Made by a program: the position numbers and the translations under genes. From Hyphomicrobiales bacterium (GTDB lineage: Bacteria > Pseudomonadota > Alphaproteobacteria > Rhizobiales > Rhizobiaceae), in the NCBI GenBank assembly GCA_900472675.1, contig UCJA01000014.1, positions 62,001 through 126,000 on the forward strand: a DNA stretch of 64,000 nucleotides, in the 5' to 3' direction. Shown here piece after piece: positions 61,268 to 64,000 of the stretch. Each line of letters begins with the position of its first letter. Positions within the stretch are counted from its first letter, which is position 1. The notes below the pieces were generated by a model. That model saw only the letters and a program-made list of their open reading frames with translations. It had not been told where the DNA came from and did no database searches.

Positions 61268-62305
61268 TCAGACGCGCTCGGCATCCAGAATGCGCTCGCT
61301 GTCCATGGTCATGCGGGCGGTCAGGCCGGCGGTGTCGAAGGCAAAGCTGCATTCGCCGCCGAGCGTCCTGCTCATCCGGTTCAGCAGTTCCGTGCCGAAG
61401 CCTGATCGGCTCGGCGCCGTCGTCGGCGGCCCCAGCCTTTCTGTCCAGACCAGATGGAAGAGCGGGTTTCCCTCGTCCGAGGGAACGAGCGTCCATTCCA
61501 CCAGGACCGTGCCCGCCTGATTGGAGAGGGCGCCGTACTTGAGGGCGTTGGTGGCCAGCTCGTGCAGGATGAGGTTGAGCGGAATGATGCCGTTGGCGCC
61601 GAGGATCAGGTTCGGCCCTTCCAGCGTCAGGCGCTGGCCGTCGGAGATGCCCAGGGGCTCGAGGGCAGCCAGGATCGCGGCGCGGATGCTCGCCTGTTCG
61701 CCGTGCACCACGCCCCGCAGCAGAGCCACGGAATTGTTCATCGCGACGATCCGCTTGCGCAGCTGGTCGGCCAGCTCCGCCGGCGTCGTTGCGTGCTTCT
61801 GCGAGAGCGAGATCAGGCCACTGACCGTCGCGAGAAGGTTCTTCAGCCGATGGTCGACCTCATCCGACACGACCTTCTGCAACTGCAAGGCCTCGCTCAA
61901 GGCGTGCTGCGCCTTGACCTGCGAGCGCAGGGCGTAGAGCGCAAGCTGCAGCAGGCCGAGGTCGATGGTGATCACGACGAGATAGAAAACCAGCGCTGTG
62001 AGCGCCTGCGAATCGAGAGTGAAGCCGCTTGGGGGAATGAACCAGTACCAGGCGGCAAGGCCCGACAGGATGCCGGAGGTGACGGCCGGGTAGATGCCCC
62101 AGACAAAGCCGGTGATCACCACAGCCGGGAAGAAGGTCAGGTATGGAAAGCCGGGAGGAAGATAGGGGTCCAGCAGGAATCGGGCCACCAGCGCAAAGGC
62201 CGCTATGACGATCGCCGCTGCTTGCCCGGTCACCATGCCTGCGATAGTATTGCCGTGGACGACGTTCCTGAAGGCGGGCAGCCTCAGAAGAAAGCTGTCA
62301 GCCAT
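61268..62305 (-). CDS. HWE-family sensor histidine kinase
   Basis: 345 aa from the ATG at 62305 (GGAG five bases before); an ATG at 62437 is possible. Four membrane helices form a DUF4118-like sensor (TFFPAVVITGFVWGIYPAVTSG). The phosphorylated His is His152 in DEVDHRLKNLL, and the C-terminal ATPase part contains NALKYGALS and the WTE motif (VWTERLGPP), the His/Trp-x-Glu signature of HWE kinases. No response regulator gene is adjacent. Divergent from an AraC regulator. Confidence 0.9.
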   Translation of the reverse strand: MADSFLLRLPAFRNVVHGNTIAGMVTGQAAAIVIAAFALVARFLLDPYLPPGFPYLTFFPAVVITGFVWGIYPAVTSGILSGLAAWYWFIPPSGFTLDSQALTALVFYLVVITIDLGLLQLALYALRSQVKAQHALSEALQLQKVVSDEVDHRLKNLLATVSGLISLSQKHATTPAELADQLRKRIVAMNNSVALLRGVVHGEQASIRAAILAALEPLGISDGQRLTLEGPNLILGANGIIPLNLILHELATNALKYGALSNQAGTVLVEWTLVPSDEGNPLFHLVWTERLGPPTTAPSRSGFGTELLNRMSRTLGGECSFAFDTAGLTARMTMDSERILDAERV

Positions 62306-62467
62306 CGAGGCTCCGCCAGAGACTGATCTTTTCGAATCGGACAGCCCGGCGTCGACTTGGCCGTCAACCGGCCCAGCTTGGTATGTTTTGCTCATCGATG
62401 AGCCATCCGGCTTGGTTGAGGTCAAAAAAGCAGTCATAGCAACAGATGGCAGATTTGAGCAACGCCC

Positions 62468-63340
62468 TTGAAGTCCTTACCGCCAGAAAGCCAAGCCCTT
62501 AAGCTTCACGATTCACTCGAGATTCCGTCTCGCCGGGCGCGAGCATGGAAGGGCTTCACCGTCGAGCATGTGATCCCGGCCGTTGGTGACCGGTTCACGT
62601 ACAGCTGGAAGAGCGACCTTCACTTCTGCGCAGTCCACGACATCGTCCTCAACGACGGCGGCATCCGTGCGGGTGACGGGCCGGAGATCCACCAGAAGGA
62701 TCTGCGCGGTTCGCTGACCTATGTGCCGAAGGGTGCGGCCGTCGAGGGATGGTCGGAGCTTTCGCAGCGCCGCAATTCCTATACCGCCATCTATTTCGAT
62801 CCGGGCCTGCTTCATGCGGAACTCGAGGAGCGGTTTCCGGACGACTGGGCGCCGAAGGTCTACTTCCGAAATCCGGACGTGTCGGGAAACCTGCAGCAAT
62901 TCACGAAGCTTTTGGCCGACGACGAGCCGGACGACCTGTTTTCCGAGACGCTGGGACTGATGACGGTGCTGGCCCTGCACCGGGCCGCCGCGGAACCTGT
63001 CGCGCAGAAGCTGGCCATCTCGCGTTTCGCGCTGGCGCGGGTGATGGACTACATCGACCAGAATCTTTCGCAGCAGATCAGCCTGTCCGATCTTGCCGCG
63101 GTGGCTGGCCTCAGCCGGTTCCACTTCAACCGCGCCTTCAAGAAGGCCGTGGGGCAGACGCCTTACCAGTATGTGCTGGCCCAGCGTATCGAGCGGGGCC
63201 GGCGGTTGCTGGCGGAGCATACGCTCAGCCTTGAGCAGGTGGCTGTGGCGGTGGGTTTCCGCGAGGCAGCGCATTTCCAGAAGACCTTCAAGGCCCGCGA
63301 GGGCATGACCCCGATGGCCTTCCGGCGCAACGCGGAATAG
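62468..63340 (+). CDS. AraC-family regulator, TTG start
   Basis: 290 aa. C-terminal HTH pair: ISLSDLAAVAGLSRFHFNRAFKKAVG and EQVAVAVGFREAAHFQKTFK, with GMTPMAFRR at the end. The N-terminal half is the sensing domain. No ATG fits; TTG at 62468 is the first possible start after an in-frame stop, so the exact start is uncertain. Divergent from the HWE kinase. Confidence 0.85.
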   Translation: MKSLPPESQALKLHDSLEIPSRRARAWKGFTVEHVIPAVGDRFTYSWKSDLHFCAVHDIVLNDGGIRAGDGPEIHQKDLRGSLTYVPKGAAVEGWSELSQRRNSYTAIYFDPGLLHAELEERFPDDWAPKVYFRNPDVSGNLQQFTKLLADDEPDDLFSETLGLMTVLALHRAAAEPVAQKLAISRFALARVMDYIDQNLSQQISLSDLAAVAGLSRFHFNRAFKKAVGQTPYQYVLAQRIERGRRLLAEHTLSLEQVAVAVGFREAAHFQKTFKAREGMTPMAFRRNAE

Positions 63341-63356
63341 CAGTCGGTGCGCTTGG

Positions 63357-64000
63357 CTACTGAAGCCGGGCGTGTTCGATGCGGAAGATCTGGAACGGAT
63401 TGGCAGCATCGGTCGGCATGCGGGTCAGGCCCGGCCATTCGCCCCCCGCGGACAGCGCGTCGTAGAGGGGTGCCGGTCCACCCTCAGGCTTCAGCGAAAA
63501 ACGGCAGACGGCGAGATAATCGAAAGGTTGAAGCGCTGCCCGGCGGATGCCGGGATCGGTTCCGGTAAAGGCTTCGAAGGCGTGCTTCAGACCGGGTGCC
63601 GCCCGGTGGTAGGGGATACCGCCAACGGTGAAGCCTTGCGGCATGGACGAGGCCGCCATCGTCAGGGCCAGCGCGCCGGGCGCGATGATGTGGCCAGGCG
63701 GCAGGTCCGCCAAGCTTGAAAAGTCTCCGGCCCGGCAATCGTCATAGGCCATGCGGTCGACGGCATCGAAGGGGCGCTCGACCGGGGTGGAGACCAGGCG
63801 AAGGCAGACCATGCCGATCGCGATCACGCCGGCGGCCGGCCAGACCACCCGGTAGCGCCATGCGGTCGCCCGCCGGTTCGCCTCATTCTGCGCCCCCTGC
63901 TGGAAGGCCATTGGCAGCAAAAGCGGCGCAAAGGCAAAGGGAAAGCGGATGTAGCGGACCATGAAGAAGGTCAGCAGGAGGCTGGAAACCGCAACGGCAA
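63357..64000 (-). CDS. Membrane protein, C-terminal part (runs off right edge)
   Basis: About 213 codons visible, with the frame open to the right edge. The visible N-terminal end is hydrophobic (AVAVSSLLLTFFMVRYIRFPFAF, then another membrane helix VVWPAAGVIAIGMVCLRLV), followed by a soluble C-terminal domain of about 130 residues with DFSSLADLPPGHIIAPGALAL. An ATG at 63962 is inside this frame and not a likely start. The layout resembles the end of a polytopic glycosyltransferase-like membrane protein, but I do not recognise the family. Confidence 0.6.
   Translation of the reverse strand, partial: AVAVSSLLLTFFMVRYIRFPFAFAPLLLPMAFQQGAQNEANRRATAWRYRVVWPAAGVIAIGMVCLRLVSTPVERPFDAVDRMAYDDCRAGDFSSLADLPPGHIIAPGALALTMAASSMPQGFTVGGIPYHRAAPGLKHAFEAFTGTDPGIRRAALQPFDYLAVCRFSLKPEGGPAPLYDALSAGGEWPGLTRMPTDAANPFQIFRIEHARLQ

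Overview
The window reads as a chromosomal or chromid-type segment of a high-GC alphaproteobacterium of the family Rhizobiaceae (Rhizobium/Agrobacterium/Shinella-like). The evidence is the glgP-glgB-glgC-glgA-pgm order with glgX close by, the soxBDAG sarcosine oxidase operon, the alphaproteobacterial type of ornithine decarboxylase with a long structured leader, an HWE-family sensor kinase, and general-stress (EcfG-type) promoter motifs. No rRNA, tRNA, CRISPR array or insertion sequence was recognised. Three toxin-antitoxin modules within 23 kb and the many LysR/AraC/MarR/LacI/TetR regulators paired with small metabolic genes suggest an accessory-rich replicon.

Layout. 1-1.8 kb: edge of a DUF1007 gene, a LysR regulator and a MazEF-like module. 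1.8-5.1 kb: ornithine decarboxylase behind a roughly 400-nt leader (speF-like candidate), a GNAT enzyme and OmpW behind an FNR/FixK-type box. 5.1-9.6 kb: glutathione transferase and a DUF4142 protein, both behind EcfG-like promoters, plus an AraC regulator/epimerase pair and a serine hydrolase. 9.6-12.5 kb: a CobW-type metal GTPase with a His-rich insert, coupled to a WD40 protein and followed by a spermidine-synthase-fold protein. 12.6-18.5 kb: VapBC, a creatininase-like amidohydrolase, MarR and LacI regulators, a class I glutamine amidotransferase, an SDR and LysR. 18.6-22 kb: a TRAP transporter (DctP on +, DctQM convergent on -). 22.3-28.6 kb: cytochrome oxidase subunit IV, ParDE, two esterases, a FAD oxidoreductase, a TPR lipoprotein, rpsU and a quinone oxidoreductase. 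28.8-34 kb: soxBDAG. 34-36.3 kb: small membrane proteins, Cfa and a MaoC hydratase. 36.4-48.7 kb: glycogen metabolism, interrupted by a TetR/SRPBCC pair that reads the opposite way. 48.9-57 kb: a Tad-like vWA protein and a transglutaminase/ATP-grasp/alpha-E operon. 57-64 kb: a quinone reductase/MarR pair, an SbmA-like ABC protein coupled to a DUF1003 protein, an HWE kinase, an AraC regulator and the edge of a membrane protein.

How the genes work together. The glg genes form a glycogen synthesis and breakdown unit, with translational coupling (TGATG overlaps) at glgP/glgB and glgA/pgm. The sox genes oxidatively demethylate sarcosine. The three-gene operon at 50.3-57.0 kb encodes two transglutaminase-fold proteins around an ATP-grasp/alpha-E fusion, a combination thought to make and process a peptide or peptide-like product that remains uncharacterised; it is one of the two best candidates here for an undescribed system. 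The other is the ABC protein at 58.8 kb. Its membrane domain is SbmA/YddA-like, but its nucleotide-binding domain appears to have lost the Walker A lysine, the signature motif, the Walker B glutamate and the switch histidine, and it is coupled to a zinc-ribbon DUF1003 membrane protein.
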